Part shown: in pieces, positions 10,980 through 21,474 of the stretch
Position numbering within the stretch: position 1 is the first letter of the stretch
Layout: each line of letters starts with the position of its first letter
Origin: Thecaphora thlaspeos
Lineage: Eukaryota; Basidiomycota; Ustilaginomycetes; Urocystidales; Glomosporiaceae
Assembly: GCA_900291925.1 (NCBI GenBank)
Contig: UWYS01000018.1
Span: 186,001-250,000 of the forward strand
Direction: 5' to 3'
Length of the DNA stretch: 64,000 nt
Made by a program: the position numbers and the translations under genes
Notes under the pieces: model-generated
What the model saw: only the letters and a program-made list of their open reading frames with translations
Database searches by the model: none
What the model was told of the DNA's origin: nothing

Positions 10980-12978
10980 ATGCACGCTTGCACAACCGTA
11001 GCGAACGGCAGCTCCCTGACTCGCAACCAGTCCAAGTCGATCGCCACGTCGGAAAGAAGCCAACTCCAGAGGAACCAGCCTCACTCTATCGCCTCTGCCG
11101 CCGCCTCTGCCGTCACTCCGTCCTCAAGCAGGGGAAGGCAAAACTTTCGTCCGCTTCCTTACCAGACGCACGCCAAGATCGATGCCTTCTTTGGCGTGAC
11201 GGCTTCTCAGAAGCGCGAGCTACATCTTCGTTCCAAGGATGAGGACGGGACTGTTTGGTACGATGCGACGGGTGAGTGTAGGCTCTCCGCTCCATTCTGC
11301 TTGCGTTCGCTCGCGTCTCCATTTCTGACTCTGTCCCTCATCTTCCCGTTGCCTCCCACTCGTGCCGCGGATACCACACGCAGAACGGGAAGAATGGCGC
11401 CACCTCCTCGCACCTTCCTCGCCCGGTACTGCTCTCCTTTGCACATCACGCGACGGCCTCACGCGTCGACGCAGCAGCACGCTGAGCTCCCTCTTCCCCT
11501 CCGCCACCTCAGCTTTGACGGAAGCGAACACGAGCCTTACGCCCACACTCAATGCATTCAGCTTCTCGATCATCGAGTACGGGTCGGGAGAGACGGACGT
11601 TCCGCGCCGCAAGCGTCTCAAGCGCAGCAACAGCGCCATGGCGCGTGCGAAGTTGGTGCAGGACCGGTTGCTCCACGAGTCGACGGGCGAGGATGGAAGG
11701 ATGTGGATCTCCGTCGCGCCGTATAAGCGTAGGGCTAGTACCGGCGCTGACTGCGATCATCAGGACGAGGATGCCATCGAGCCCCAGACGCTGGCTGGAA
11801 CGATCCATATCTCCCGCCTGCCGCTGGAGAGGAGGAAGGCTACCAAGGAGCTCCTCGATGAGGCATTTCACTTTGTCGCTGCCGACCAGTCCATCGGTGG
11901 CGGTATGGTCCGCACTCATCGACCGCGTCCACTCGCCCTTTCCTCGTCGACAGGATCACCCCTGACCACGGCAGCAGCAGCAGCACGTCGCTACTCCTAC
12001 GGCGAACAGACGCCATCCACCGCCTCACCCTCCTCATCCTCGCCTCTTCCCACCGCCGCTATCGCTTTCACACGACGCAGGTCGCTTCCGCACACTCCCT
12101 CTTCGGCGTCCAGCGATCTGGCCTATCCTCGCGTCCTCTCTCCGTCCGCCTTCTCCCATGCTCGGAAAGAAGCAGCCATTCGTCGTCTACGCCGCAACAC
12201 ATTCGGTACCATTGTCGACGAAGACGGTGAAGCCGACATCGATGCCCCTCCCATCTCTGCGATCTCTTACATCTCGACCGCCTCGTCCAAATGCGTCGAG
12301 ATGTTGGCCTCTCCTTCCCTTTTCGAAGGCGAGGAGGAAACGGGGATGAAGAGCCGACGGGACGGCGTCATACTCGCTCCTGCTCCTAGACAGCAGACTT
12401 CAACATCGAGTCTTCGTACCATCGCATTGTCGGACGGTGGACGTTCGATCGACGTCGATGCGGCATCTACACGTCGAAAACACACTCTCTCGGTCCAGCG
12501 AGCTGTCGACTCGTCAGTTCGACCCGCTACACCTGCATCTTCTCTATCATCTTCTTCCTTTTCCTCTCTTAACAGCCACTACGTCCGACATGACGGAGGC
12601 GGTTTAACACCACGTCAAGCCCATCGACGTTGTGCCGTCTTACCACCTCCCATCCCTTCACCACCTTCTTCGCCGATCCGACCCACACCGTCACTCTCCA
12701 TCCCACAACACCAGGTCGATGATCAACCTGACAAGTCGCCCTCGAAGAGGTACAAGATCTCGTCTGGTTTGAGGACGGGGTTGCACGTCTACGACGGTGT
12801 AGAAATCCCGTGTGCTGCCGTTCATCTCTCCAGTGATGCAGAGGATGAAAATGACGACGACGATGACGACGTGGAAGGAGGAGATGGAAGCGTGACAGGG
12901 TCAGAGAGGTTCAAGAGTGCGAGCGTGGGCAAGAAGAGAATGAAGGTAAAGAAGTGGTTTGCAAAGGTCGTCAAGTAG
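10980..12978 (+). CDS. Basic, low-complexity protein of unknown function (628 aa)
   Basis: Exons 10980-11271 and 11384-12978 are joined by a 112-nt GTGAGT...CGCAG intron in phase 1. I do not recognise the family. The most protein-like part spans the splice: YQTHAKIDAFFGVTASQKRE, then GTVWYDATGEREEWRHLL, probably a small folded domain. The middle is rich in Ser, Thr, Pro and Arg with several RRR/KRLKRS clusters that could be nuclear localisation signals. Near the end an acidic run (DAEDENDDDDDD) is followed by a strongly basic tail ending KKRMKVKKWFAKVVK. This suggests a nuclear or nucleic-acid-associated protein, but that is inference only. The start is the first ATG of the open frame. The gene is convergent with the next gene, about 200 nt away. 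Confidence 0.72.
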
Positions 12979-13184
12979 TTCAACGGACCCCCGATAGTAG
13001 CATAGCATGTGTGGTTGTCTCGTCGAGCCTCCCATCCCACCCCCTTCCTCGTCTGAACAGCTTAGCAACACTGTCCCTACATGATCCTGTACTTGTACCA
13101 TCGAGCGCATCAGCTCTTTCTTCCGCCATCCTTTTCTGCAAATTACGCTGCCCGCCCTCAGTCACAAAAGACTCGTTCCGTCCA

Positions 13185-15521
13185 TCACCTGGCTGCTACG
13201 GCATGTCCAACACTCGCCGTGTGCTCCGATACGAAAAAGGCAAGCGCAGAGCGATGCAGATACGAAGAGGACATCGACGAGGCTTTAGAGCCGCTAGTGT
13301 TGCCGAACTCGTCCCTGTTGGGCATTAGGAGGGACTGGAGCATGGTAGGCGACGCCCGTTGCGGTGACGGCCCTGTCTGCGCTCGGGAAAGGTCGGTGTC
13401 GAGAGGCGGAGGCGGAATGGCTCCGCTTTCGTTCTGTGACGCGCCGAGCAGGTGTGCGGGTCGAAGTCGCTGGCGCACATGACCGGACTGCGGCCGGCCT
13501 TGATGGTGGTGGCTGCTACACGGTCGGGCTTCCGACGGCTCCAGAGCGTCGTAGGTCCCGAGCCCATCCTGCATGGACGACGTGTAAGTCGATCTATCTG
13601 GCCGAAAAGGTGCGTCGACTTCGAGGCTGTCGATGTATCGCCGGCGGGCCTGGGTCGGACGCGGCGCCGAAGCCATGCCGGCTGAGACGGGGAGCACCGC
13701 GGGCTCGTTCATGCCGCAAGGTAATGACAGTCGACGGTCGGCATGCAGGCTGGATCTAGATTCTGAAGGCGAAGGAGTACGGCTGGCTGGTGGCGAGACG
13801 GGCAGCACAGCGCTCTCGATTGCTGCATAGATGGCAGGCGTGCACGGGATCGGATGAAAGCAGTCGTGCTTGTCAAGGAAGCCAAACCGGTAACTTCCCG
13901 AAGGCACGAGCGTGGCGGATTTCTGCTTGTCGGGCTGAAGGGTCGGCGTCCAGTGCAGTGTGGCGACGCCGGGTCCAGCCAGGCTGCCTGTGGGTAGATG
14001 GCCAGAAGCTCGCTTCGCCGTCCTGGCTGAATCCCGCAGAAAAGGGCCTTTACAGGAGCCTATCGGCGCTGTCGACGGACGTCGCAGCCCGCCCAGCGAT
14101 CCAACTCTGTGCCTGTCCCACGGCGGCGATTTTCTCTCGCCCAAAACTCCTGGTCCGTTTTCCTGTCCACCGAGACTGGTTTCGTTTTCGGGCTTGGCTC
14201 CTGCTCGAAGGTTCTTGTCGCTGCCGTCGCTGCCCATGGCGCCTTTGGAGTGAAAAGAGATTGACGAGGCTTTCCGAATCGCGCCTTCGATTGAGGTAGA
14301 GCCGACTGCTCCGCTGGAGCCATAGGAGAAACGACTGATGCTACTGACGAGCGTGCGCGGGAGCGATCCTTGAGTCCGACTCTGCTCCTTTCGCCTTTCC
14401 TGATCGACTTGTCCCTGCTGCCAAGCATCTGCGCCCCATGAGCTGCCGTTGAGGACGAAAGGGACGGGTGAGCGCCCACCGTGCGCTGTGGCGCTGCCGG
14501 CGAAAGAGTGCTCGCCGGTTGCGACGGAGCGGCCCAACGTCTTGACAGCAGCGTTCGTGGCCGCCCCTGGCCGCCCTAGGTATGTGTTCGCGGCGGGATG
14601 GTACGGTGTGTGCCTCTGTGCGAGCTGGTTTCCGACGTCGCTGTCAAGCTCCCGCCTAACTTCGAGGCTGCGGCGAGTGAGTGTCGTTAAATGCTCTTGG
14701 CCGGCGATGTGCGGCCTTGAGTGTTCCTGCGTCGCTGCTGATATATCCCGGGCTCGCGAAAAGCCTTGGCGGGCCTCTGCATCGTCTCTGCTGTCAGAGC
14801 CTGCTTGAAGCGCTCGCTCGGCATGTGTAGCGTCGGAGCTGGCATGCCTCCTGCCGGCTTCAACGGAGTTGAGCGAAAGGGACGATGCTACCTCGCCTTC
14901 GACGGTAATATGCAGGGAGAGGGGTGAGCTGCCTATGCCGACGTAGAGCGACTCCCGGCGGGCGCCTTCGACCTGCTGCGGCTCGTGTCCGGACTCGCGC
15001 CCCGTTATCAGCGGCGTTCCGTGCATCTCGTGCTCCGAGCGAGGTGGCGAGGATCCGTCGAGCTCGAGGGTTCTTTGTTTGGGTCTCGTGACCACGATCG
15101 GGACAATCGTGCCGGCATGCCGAGCCTCGGAGTGCTTCCGCCTGACGCTGGTGTAGGAACGCTTTAGCTTTTTCGATAGAGATGGTCCCTTGAAATTGCT
15201 CAGCCGAACGCTGGGGAGGTGCTTGAGACCGAGAAGAGAAGCGGGTTCCTCAGCCGTCGCTGGATTCGACGGCGTCGCGACCTCGACTTGTCCCTGCGTA
15301 TAAACAACAGTGGTGCTTGTGCGTCCGCGTGGCAGGTCATGCGCTGTCCTGACCGCTTGACCCGAGCTCGTTGTACGGTATTCCCCTTGCTCATCCCCCG
15401 TACTGCTCGTCTGACTCGCTTTCTGTGCTGCTTCGTCGCGCGTTACGTCGCTCGACGACGCAAGGGTGGTCCTCTGTGTGTCTTGAGCTCCGCCGAAAGC
15501 TTTGCGTAGACGATTGAGCAT
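13185..15521 (-). CDS. Large Ser-rich protein of unknown function (about 778 aa)
   Basis: One long open frame on the minus strand. I choose ATG 15521 (MLNRLRKAFGG), because a short amphipathic basic start fits this kind of protein. An in-frame ATG at 15875 (MSSQRAS) would add 118 residues and cannot be excluded. Most of the protein is disordered and rich in Ser, Arg, Thr and Gly. An ordered island reads SGSYRFGFLDKHDCFHPIPC followed by TPAIYAAIESAVLPV, which could be a conserved fungal motif, but I cannot name it. No membrane span or catalytic motif is seen. It ends at a TGA close to the 3' end of the convergent 10980 gene, so their 3' UTRs probably overlap. Confidence 0.68.
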   Translation of the reverse strand: MLNRLRKAFGGAQDTQRTTLASSSDVTRDEAAQKASQTSSTGDEQGEYRTTSSGQAVRTAHDLPRGRTSTTVVYTQGQVEVATPSNPATAEEPASLLGLKHLPSVRLSNFKGPSLSKKLKRSYTSVRRKHSEARHAGTIVPIVVTRPKQRTLELDGSSPPRSEHEMHGTPLITGRESGHEPQQVEGARRESLYVGIGSSPLSLHITVEGEVASSLSLNSVEAGRRHASSDATHAERALQAGSDSRDDAEARQGFSRARDISAATQEHSRPHIAGQEHLTTLTRRSLEVRRELDSDVGNQLAQRHTPYHPAANTYLGRPGAATNAAVKTLGRSVATGEHSFAGSATAHGGRSPVPFVLNGSSWGADAWQQGQVDQERRKEQSRTQGSLPRTLVSSISRFSYGSSGAVGSTSIEGAIRKASSISFHSKGAMGSDGSDKNLRAGAKPENETSLGGQENGPGVLGERKSPPWDRHRVGSLGGLRRPSTAPIGSCKGPFLRDSARTAKRASGHLPTGSLAGPGVATLHWTPTLQPDKQKSATLVPSGSYRFGFLDKHDCFHPIPCTPAIYAAIESAVLPVSPPASRTPSPSESRSSLHADRRLSLPCGMNEPAVLPVSAGMASAPRPTQARRRYIDSLEVDAPFRPDRSTYTSSMQDGLGTYDALEPSEARPCSSHHHQGRPQSGHVRQRLRPAHLLGASQNESGAIPPPPLDTDLSRAQTGPSPQRASPTMLQSLLMPNRDEFGNTSGSKASSMSSSYLHRSALAFFVSEHTASVGHAVAAR

Positions 15522-16130
15522 CTGCGTCTTGCGTAAGAATGCCAGAAAGGACGGCAGGGAGATTGTGCGAGTTCCGTTGGCTCGTGCTGGAAGGAGGGGG
15601 GGGAGAAGAGCCTGCTGTTGTGAGCCTTTCAGATCCACACGGGCTCGCTGCGCCTGACGTCGCGACCAAGATGATGGAGGGATCTTTAAACCAACGATGG
15701 ACTGCCAGCTAACGGCTTGTTGCTTCGAGAAGAGGCCTTTCCAGGTGCAGAATGTGACGGTAGTGGTGAAATGGGCAAGAGGCAAGGGGGGTTCGAGGGG
15801 CAGGCAAATAAAGGTCGCGAGTGAGGGTGAGAGAGATCCAAGGACGAACGCTCGAGAGGCTCGCTGGCTGCTCATGAAGCAGCGTGAAGGGTCAATGAGA
15901 GCGGCTTGGGCCGAATGGCTGGATGCAGCCCTGAGCTTAAGCTTGCGCTCTGGCCCCCGGCACGCCCAGCCACATCGCACAGCGGCGTGCTTAGAAGCAG
16001 GCTAAGCCGGCCGGCTGTACCTACACTAGCGAGGGCTGAATCAAGCTCAAGCAAGCTACACTGCACGTCTGCCACGCAAGCAAGCTAGAGCGCGACGACT
16101 AGCGTGTCGGTGCCTGGCTCGGTCGTCCCT
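15522..16130. other. Upstream region of the 15521 gene; no gene seen
   Basis: It contains the possible N-terminal extension of the minus-strand gene (to 15875) and then about 250 nt with many CAAGC/GCAAGC repeats around 16040-16085. No supported coding exon on either strand. Confidence 0.5.
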
Positions 16131-16538
16131 ATGACAAGTGTCTTAGCAGGCGGCGTCGTGAATGCCATCGCACACCACGCGGAGAAGCGCAAGGAGCCGT
16201 GTCTCGCGAGTCTCAAGGGCTGGAGCAACAAACGGCCTCGGCAAGCTTCAGCCTGCACAACTCGCCCTTCGTCTCGGGCGGCAAGAGCATCGAGGAGTCT
16301 TCCACCGACGCCCTCTTTGCCGAGGTGGCGAACCGGAGCAGCAGCGGCGGTCAGTGCACACCGAGTTGGCGCTCCGACAGGATGTGCAGCTCGAGCACTG
16401 GAGGAGCGACAGCAACGACAGCGCGGAAGCGCCGTATGGTCCCACTGCGGTGCTTCCGCCTTCGACCTGGTCGACCTCGACATTGAGTTCGACCAGCCCA
16501 TCGCCGTCGCCGCCAGCGGATACGACTCTTCGCCGTGA
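16131..16538 (+). pseudogene. Decayed or frameshifted coding patch of unknown family
   Basis: Protein-like sequence continues across 400 nt but hops through all three plus-strand frames. It begins with an ATG at about 16131 (MTSVLAGGVVNAIAHHAEKR), moves to a second frame around 16215 (SPFVSGGKSIEESSTDALF), then a third around 16350 (VHTELALRQDVQLEHWRSD), and returns to the first frame around 16450 (FDLVDLDIEFDQPIAVA) before a TGA at 16538. Each step fits loss of one base. The stretches between steps keep the C/G third-position preference of the neighbouring genes. No intron of normal size can explain the hops. It could be a pseudogene or a correct gene damaged by single-base assembly errors. 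Family unknown. Confidence 0.4.
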
Positions 16539-17156
16539 TTTCCGCCTCATCGGGTCAGCCGTCACCACCGTCGCTTCCTCGGCCTCTCTTCCCCGTTGTC
16601 ACATAATCGGTCATCGTCTGCTCGCTCACTTGCTCCCTCTCTCTCCCACTATTTCTGCTGTACATTCGGCAGGAGGTCTCCTCTTGGGTGGCGTTCTACG
16701 GATAAAGGCGTTGGGTGGGAGAAGGGCGTCGTGGGAGTTGATTATGGGCGGCCATTGCAACGGCGGGACAACCGTGGGTATGTAGCCACCAGATTCAGCT
16801 CGGGCGACAGTCACGGCGTCAATAAGCGTCGTTCGAAGGCGATGGGTTCGAGAAAAAATGATTCGCTGCTGCCTCTCGGGGCATGCTTTCCGTCGGGCTT
16901 ATTTCTCAATCAAGGCGAGCTCGCGGGCTGTGACCACAGCCAGAGAGAGGAGGACAACGTTTTGATGGCTTTGCCGGAGGAGCTTGTGCAGTGGACTGTC
17001 AGCACATTGAGACGGGGGAAAAGTATAAGTTGCGGCCATCGCAGGGCCCTCAATCTCTTCTCCCTTCTCTCGCTTACATCCTGCTGGCCAACGCAATTTT
17101 CATCAGTCAACGCTCTCATCTACTTCTACCCACTCCCCATCCGCACCAACGCGAAT
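16539..17156 (+). other. Promoter and leader region of the small secreted protein gene
   Basis: No supported exon. A TATA-like AAGTATAAGT lies near 17020, about 135 nt upstream of the ATG at 17157. The sequence is less GC-rich than its surroundings. Confidence 0.45.
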
Positions 17157-17540
17157 ATGAAGCTCACCACCTTCGCCGTCCTTGCCCTGGCTGTCATCGG
17201 CGTCCTGGGCAATGCAGTATCCCAGTCAGACATCACCTCGCACAACATGCATTTGCTTTATTTGCAAGCCGACGACGCCGCCCATTCTGAAGCTTTCGAA
17301 GGGGCTTACGTCGCCTTTGATCCAAGCGAAGAAACCGGGGGCCCTTTGCTCTGCTTCGTCGATCACCACAAGCATCAGCCAAATTCAAAGTGGTGGATAA
17401 CTTTGAATGAGAGCATTTCCTCAGAGGAGACCGACACCTGCCTCAAACTCACAAAAAGGGATGAAGCAGCCTTGGCAGCCCTGAGGAAGGTTATTAAGAC
17501 CCCTCCTGTCAGCGACTTGGTAGTGTCTTGTAAGTTGTGA
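17157..17540 (+). CDS. Small secreted protein, candidate effector (127 aa), possibly truncated by an in-frame TGA
   Basis: ATG 17157 begins a clean signal peptide, MKLTTFAVLALAVIGVLG, with likely cleavage before or near NAVS. The mature part is about 105 residues, hydrophilic, with three cysteines, and contains the stretch FDPSEETGGPLLCFVDHH. The frame ends VVSCKL at TGA 17538-17540. I do not recognise the family; short, lineage-specific secreted proteins of this kind are common in smut-type fungi. The same frame continues after the TGA for 72 further codons with six more cysteines. The intact protein may therefore have been about 199 residues with nine cysteines, and this copy may be a nonsense allele or depend on readthrough. 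Confidence 0.65.
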   Translation: MKLTTFAVLALAVIGVLGNAVSQSDITSHNMHLLYLQADDAAHSEAFEGAYVAFDPSEETGGPLLCFVDHHKHQPNSKWWITLNESISSEETDTCLKLTKRDEAALAALRKVIKTPPVSDLVVSCKL

Positions 17541-17756
17541 TGGCCAAAACACAGAGGCTGCGTGCACTGCAGGGAGGGGCTAACATGCGACTTTTCTGCT
17601 CTTGATCACACGTCAAATTGCTGGCGTCTCCCTTTGTACCACCTGCCAATCCACTTCGAAGACTACAATTTCACGGAAACGCTGACCCTCAGACCCACTC
17701 AGAGGTGGTTCAAGTGCCAAGGAAGGATGGAGGCTGTTGTTACATGCGAAGGCTAG
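17541..17756 (+). other. In-frame, Cys-rich continuation of the secreted protein after its TGA
   Basis: Translation in the same frame as the upstream gene runs from WPKHRGCVHC through LTCDFSALDHTSNCW to FKCQGRMEAVVTCEG and a TAG at 17754-17756. The six cysteines and lack of other stops suggest it was once coding. A splice around the TGA is unlikely: the GTAAGT at 17530 and the nearest CAG acceptors are only 25-43 nt apart and give the wrong phase. Confidence 0.5.
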
Positions 17757-19591
17757 GTCTGTTCTGATCCCTCCAAGGTAGGGTTAGGGGTCGGTGGGGT
17801 GGGGGAAAGGCTGAAATCGGTCGACAACATCTTGTACTCGACAATCTAGAAATCTATTACCTGTTTCAGACTTCCATATCGAAGGGGCTTAGACATCTTT
17901 CTGTGCAGCCAAAATAAAGCATCCAGAGCATTCCAAAGCGCCCTGTACTTCTTCTCTACTCTATCCGTTCCATTTTCCTGCACGTTCAGCTTGAATGACG
18001 AAGCGTAAAACTCTGTAGAACCTGCACGTCGGATCGTAATGATTTCATCTCGCTGTGACGGTAGCGTTGCAAATATCTTTTAGACCTTGAATGATTACAG
18101 TGATGGTGGAGGATCGTCGTCGGAGGGATCCGGAGAGGAAGTTTTGACATCGTTCTTACTAGGCGAAGCGGAAGTTGAGGAGAGGAGTGAGTGAGAGGGA
18201 GGACGACGAGGAAGACGTAGAGGACAGAAGAGGCGCGACGGTGAGGGCTTTGGTGTTGGTAGATGAGGGGAAATGCGAAGTCGCGATAGTGAGCGTTTAA
18301 GCAGTGGGCGTAATGTAGCACCGGTCCACTGCTTGGTGAGGTCCAGATAGAACGTGGAGCGCTCGACGGCATGTGCCGTAAGCGTGAGTCTCCAGAGCCT
18401 GACCGGTGCGGTCCGACAGGCTATACCGATAGACACACAGCTTAGTGGGGCGCCCCAGGGGCCCCGACACTGGTAGGCACCGTTCTTCGGCAGCAGTCCG
18501 ACCGCCATCCGGCTGCTTGAGATCACCTTTTCGACCCCTGGCGCCACGTTGCGGGCCATTGGGCAAGAGAAGATACGAGCACTTCGGTGTGTCAGGAATA
18601 CCCAAAATACACATGGTAAGAGTTGGATGCAAAGCCTAGCTGAACGAACATTTCGGAACACTGTGCCAAGAAACGAGGGATGACTTTCTGCTAGCTGTAG
18701 CAGCTTGTTGAGCCTCTGAGGAACGGGTCTTGAAGAACCGAGACTGGCGGAGGCAGTTGCTTGTGGGACATTGGAAAGGCTCGGTGAAGCACAGGGATTT
18801 TTCTCATCAGCAGGCTTGCCGGTTGTTGTTAATACAGACTAGGCGTGTGGCTTCACGCGCAAGACCGTGGCTACGAAGGGGATCGAGAGCGACGTGTGGA
18901 GACTCTTTGGCCGTCGCGGGCGTAATTTAATTCGGCCGAGTAAAGGCGGACCCTGTTGGCCAGTACAGCTCGAAGGCGCTCGAAGTCCAAGGAAGGAAGA
19001 AGGCCCAGGCCCAGGTGCGCTCGGCCCGCGCGTCCCTTTCAGGCTCTCGGCGATCCAGCCTGCTGCTGCGAGGCCCATCTTACTTGGCCATGCTTAAGAG
19101 GAGATACAGTATCCGCCTCCGCCACCATTTCCTCTTTCCATCTCCCATCGTTTCGCAGCCAAGTCCATCCTCTCTACCGAAGCACTCGCCTCATCGTCTC
19201 GCGCGCCAACACCGCATCGCATCAGGACTCCACCACCGAGCGACAAGCACCAGTTCGCAGGTTCCATACATACCTTGGTGAGTAGCGACCCCTCGCGACC
19301 CCACCACCACCTTCTATCTATGATGAACAGAAATCTTTTAGAATTTCAATACATGTTAGACTTCCGATCAATTCATGATGGAAGCCATGATCATTTCACC
19401 CTGATTCGCTCCAGACCGGCTCCAGACGATGCCACTTCTCGACCTTCCAGCGAACCGAGCGAGTTGACCCTCCTGACCTCGATTGTCTGCCCGCCGTGCG
19501 CTTGTCATTATCAGCACACTCTGTCTCGCCTCTCCCTCTCTCCTTCTCTCTTCTCGCGTGGACTCTTTCTCCCTCGCAGAACACCTCTACC
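17757..19591. other. Intergenic region; SGT2 leader at the right end
   Basis: I see no supported gene between about 17760 and 19270. A 188-codon minus-strand frame (18095-18661) has no recognisable pattern. A GTGAGT at about 19276 and a CTCGCAG ending at about 19579 could bound a 5'-UTR intron of the SGT2 transcript. Confidence 0.5.
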
Positions 19592-20641
19592 ATGGCTAGC
19601 GATCAGACACATCTTGCTTACGCCGTCGTCAGCTGGCTCGAGCAGTCCGGCTCCGCGCTGCCCGCCGACAAGAAGGCCGAGCTGCAGAGCGCCGCCAAGA
19701 GCGTCGCCACCGCCTTCGACATCGACACCTCAAACTCCACGCAGAAGCAACAGTACGGCCAGGGCCCCGGTCTTCAGGCCGTCTTTGACATCTTCCTGAA
19801 GACGCAAAAGAAGATGGGTGGTTCAACGACGACAGCGACGGCGACAGAGCCAACAGCATCGGCGCCGTCTGTCAAGGAAGTGTCAGCAGAGGATGAGGCC
19901 AAGGCCGAGCAGCTCAAGACCGAGGGCAACAAGGCAATGTCGTCTAAGGATTTCGGCGCCGCCATCGAGGCCTATGGGAAGGCCATCGAGCTCAACCCGA
20001 AGTCGCCCGTCTACTATTCGAACCGAGCCGCCGCCTTCAGCCAGATCGGCCAGCACGAGCAGGCCATCGACGATGCCAAGGCCGCTTCCCAGATTGACCC
20101 CAAGTTCGGCAAGGCGTACAGCCGCCTCGGGCACGCCCTCTTCTCCTCTGGCCGCTTTTCCGAGGCCGTCGAGGCTTACGAGAAGGGTGTCGAGGTCGAC
20201 CCCTACAACGACGTCCTCAAGCGCGGTCTCGCCGCGAGCAAGGAGAGGCTCGCCAGCGAGGGCGGTGCCTCGGCATCGTCGTCATCCCGCGACGCCGTTT
20301 CGAGCCCTAGCGACGACGCTGCCGCTGGCGCCGGTGCCGGAGGCTTCCCCAACTTTGGCGGTGCCGGCGGCATGCCGGACCTCGCCTCACTGATGAACAA
20401 CCCGATGGTCACGCAGATGGCGCAGAACCTCATGTCGAACCCCAACGGCCTCTCGGGGCTGATGGACAACCCCATGCTCCGACAGGCGGCCGAACGTTTC
20501 CAGGGCGGCGGAGGCATGCCCGACATCAACGCGATGATGCAGGACCCAGCGATGCGCGAGATGGCGCGCAACTTTATGGGCGGTGCCGGCGGTGGCGCTG
20601 GCGCCGGCAGCAACTCGCAGAACAACAACACGTACGGTTGA
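19592..20641 (+). CDS. SGT2: Sgt2/SGTA: small glutamine-rich TPR co-chaperone of the GET pathway
   Basis: Single exon, 349 residues from ATG 19592. Order of domains: an N-terminal dimerisation domain (about 1-70; LAYAVVSWLEQSGSALP), a linker, three TPR repeats (about 110-225; AEQLKTEGNKAMSSKDFGAA and YYSNRAAAFSQIG), a Gly-rich segment, then Met/Asn-rich STI1-like repeats (NNPMVTQMAQNLMSNP, DNPMLRQAAERF) and a C-terminal Gly/Asn/Gln tail. This is the full Sgt2 architecture. Sgt2 binds Get4/Get5 through its N-terminus, Hsp70/Hsp90 through the TPRs, and hydrophobic tail anchors through the Met-rich region. It acts in the cytosol to hand tail-anchored proteins to Get3. Very secure. Confidence 0.95.
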   Translation: MASDQTHLAYAVVSWLEQSGSALPADKKAELQSAAKSVATAFDIDTSNSTQKQQYGQGPGLQAVFDIFLKTQKKMGGSTTTATATEPTASAPSVKEVSAEDEAKAEQLKTEGNKAMSSKDFGAAIEAYGKAIELNPKSPVYYSNRAAAFSQIGQHEQAIDDAKAASQIDPKFGKAYSRLGHALFSSGRFSEAVEAYEKGVEVDPYNDVLKRGLAASKERLASEGGASASSSSRDAVSSPSDDAAAGAGAGGFPNFGGAGGMPDLASLMNNPMVTQMAQNLMSNPNGLSGLMDNPMLRQAAERFQGGGGMPDINAMMQDPAMREMARNFMGGAGGGAGAGSNSQNNNTYG

Positions 20642-21115
20642 ACCGGCACCTTGAACCTCTCCTCTGGCCGCCCGCCGTCCTTGTACACCCGCTATCCGAA
20701 GCAGTCGCACCCTCGCTTTCCGACGATTCTCCACCGTCCATGCAGACCATGCCTCTATCCTTTACCCTCTTGTAGGTACCTTGGTGTCAACCCGTCGAGG
20801 CGATCAAGGTAGAGGGTCATCCTTGTCGTTCGTACCACCTCATTTGTACATCTACCGTCGCAGTCTCGTATGTAGTCTCTCGATCCGGTTTTTCTTCGCA
20901 TCACCTCGAGGGTAGAATTTACAATCTGTACCATTCCATCGTCACGCACTTGTTGCTCCTTGCAGTGAAGGTCTCGTACTTGTGTCGAGTGACTTTGTGC
21001 GTCGCAAGTCGTGCGGTGGTTGTGGCTGTGGCGGGTAGCTGACTTTACAGTGGAATGCAAATCGTTCACAACCATGGTTTATATTGGAGCTTTACAACTC
21101 CTGTAAATCATCAAA
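20642..21115 (+). other. SGT2 3' flank up to the tRNA gene
   Basis: Holds the SGT2 3' UTR and the upstream region of the tRNA. No ORF of interest is seen. Confidence 0.6.
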
Positions 21116-21217
21116 GGGGGTTTAGCTCAGTTGGTAGAGCGTTCGCTTAGCATCTCTTCTTTCCTTGGGAGTGGATCTACATGTGAAAGGTCGCGTGTTC
21201 AAATCATGCAGTCTCCA
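21116..21217 (+). tRNA. tRNA-Ala (anticodon AGC) with a 29-nt intron
   Basis: Folds as a tRNA: acceptor GGGGGTT pairs with AGTCTCC with several wobble pairs, including G3-U70, the alanine identity element. The D arm is GCTC/GAGC. The anticodon stem is TTCGC/GTGAA with loop TTAGCA-T and anticodon AGC at 21149-21151. The T arm is GCGTG/CATGC around TTCAAAT. The discriminator base is A. The intron (21153-21181) sits at the canonical place, one base after the anticodon. A T-rich run directly follows (21218 onward) and can end Pol III transcription. CCA is not encoded. Confidence 0.88.
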
Positions 21218-21474
21218 TTTCTTTTCTTCTTTTTGCTACCCCACAGCGTTTATTGGGTCTCGCAGGTATTACTTCATTTCGTTATCCCAAACTGTCAGCA
21301 GATGAAGAGTTTCAACAACCCTACCGAGATGAAGCACTGACAAACTCCAGAAGCAGCGAGCGCAGAATGTGTGCACAAGGTATAGTACAAGTAAGACCTC
21401 TCGGATCTATCCTAGAGATGTGAATGCGAGGTTTGTGCAAGACGAAAGGGAAGCAGGCCATTGAGACCGCAAGG

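Noticed and set aside
17530..17554. Intron GTAAGT...ACAG skipping the TGA of the secreted protein
   Set aside because: Only 25 nt long and the join creates an immediate TAG.
18095..18661. 188-codon minus frame between the secreted protein and SGT2
   Set aside because: No recognisable motif, mixed codon use and overlap with similar frames on both strands.
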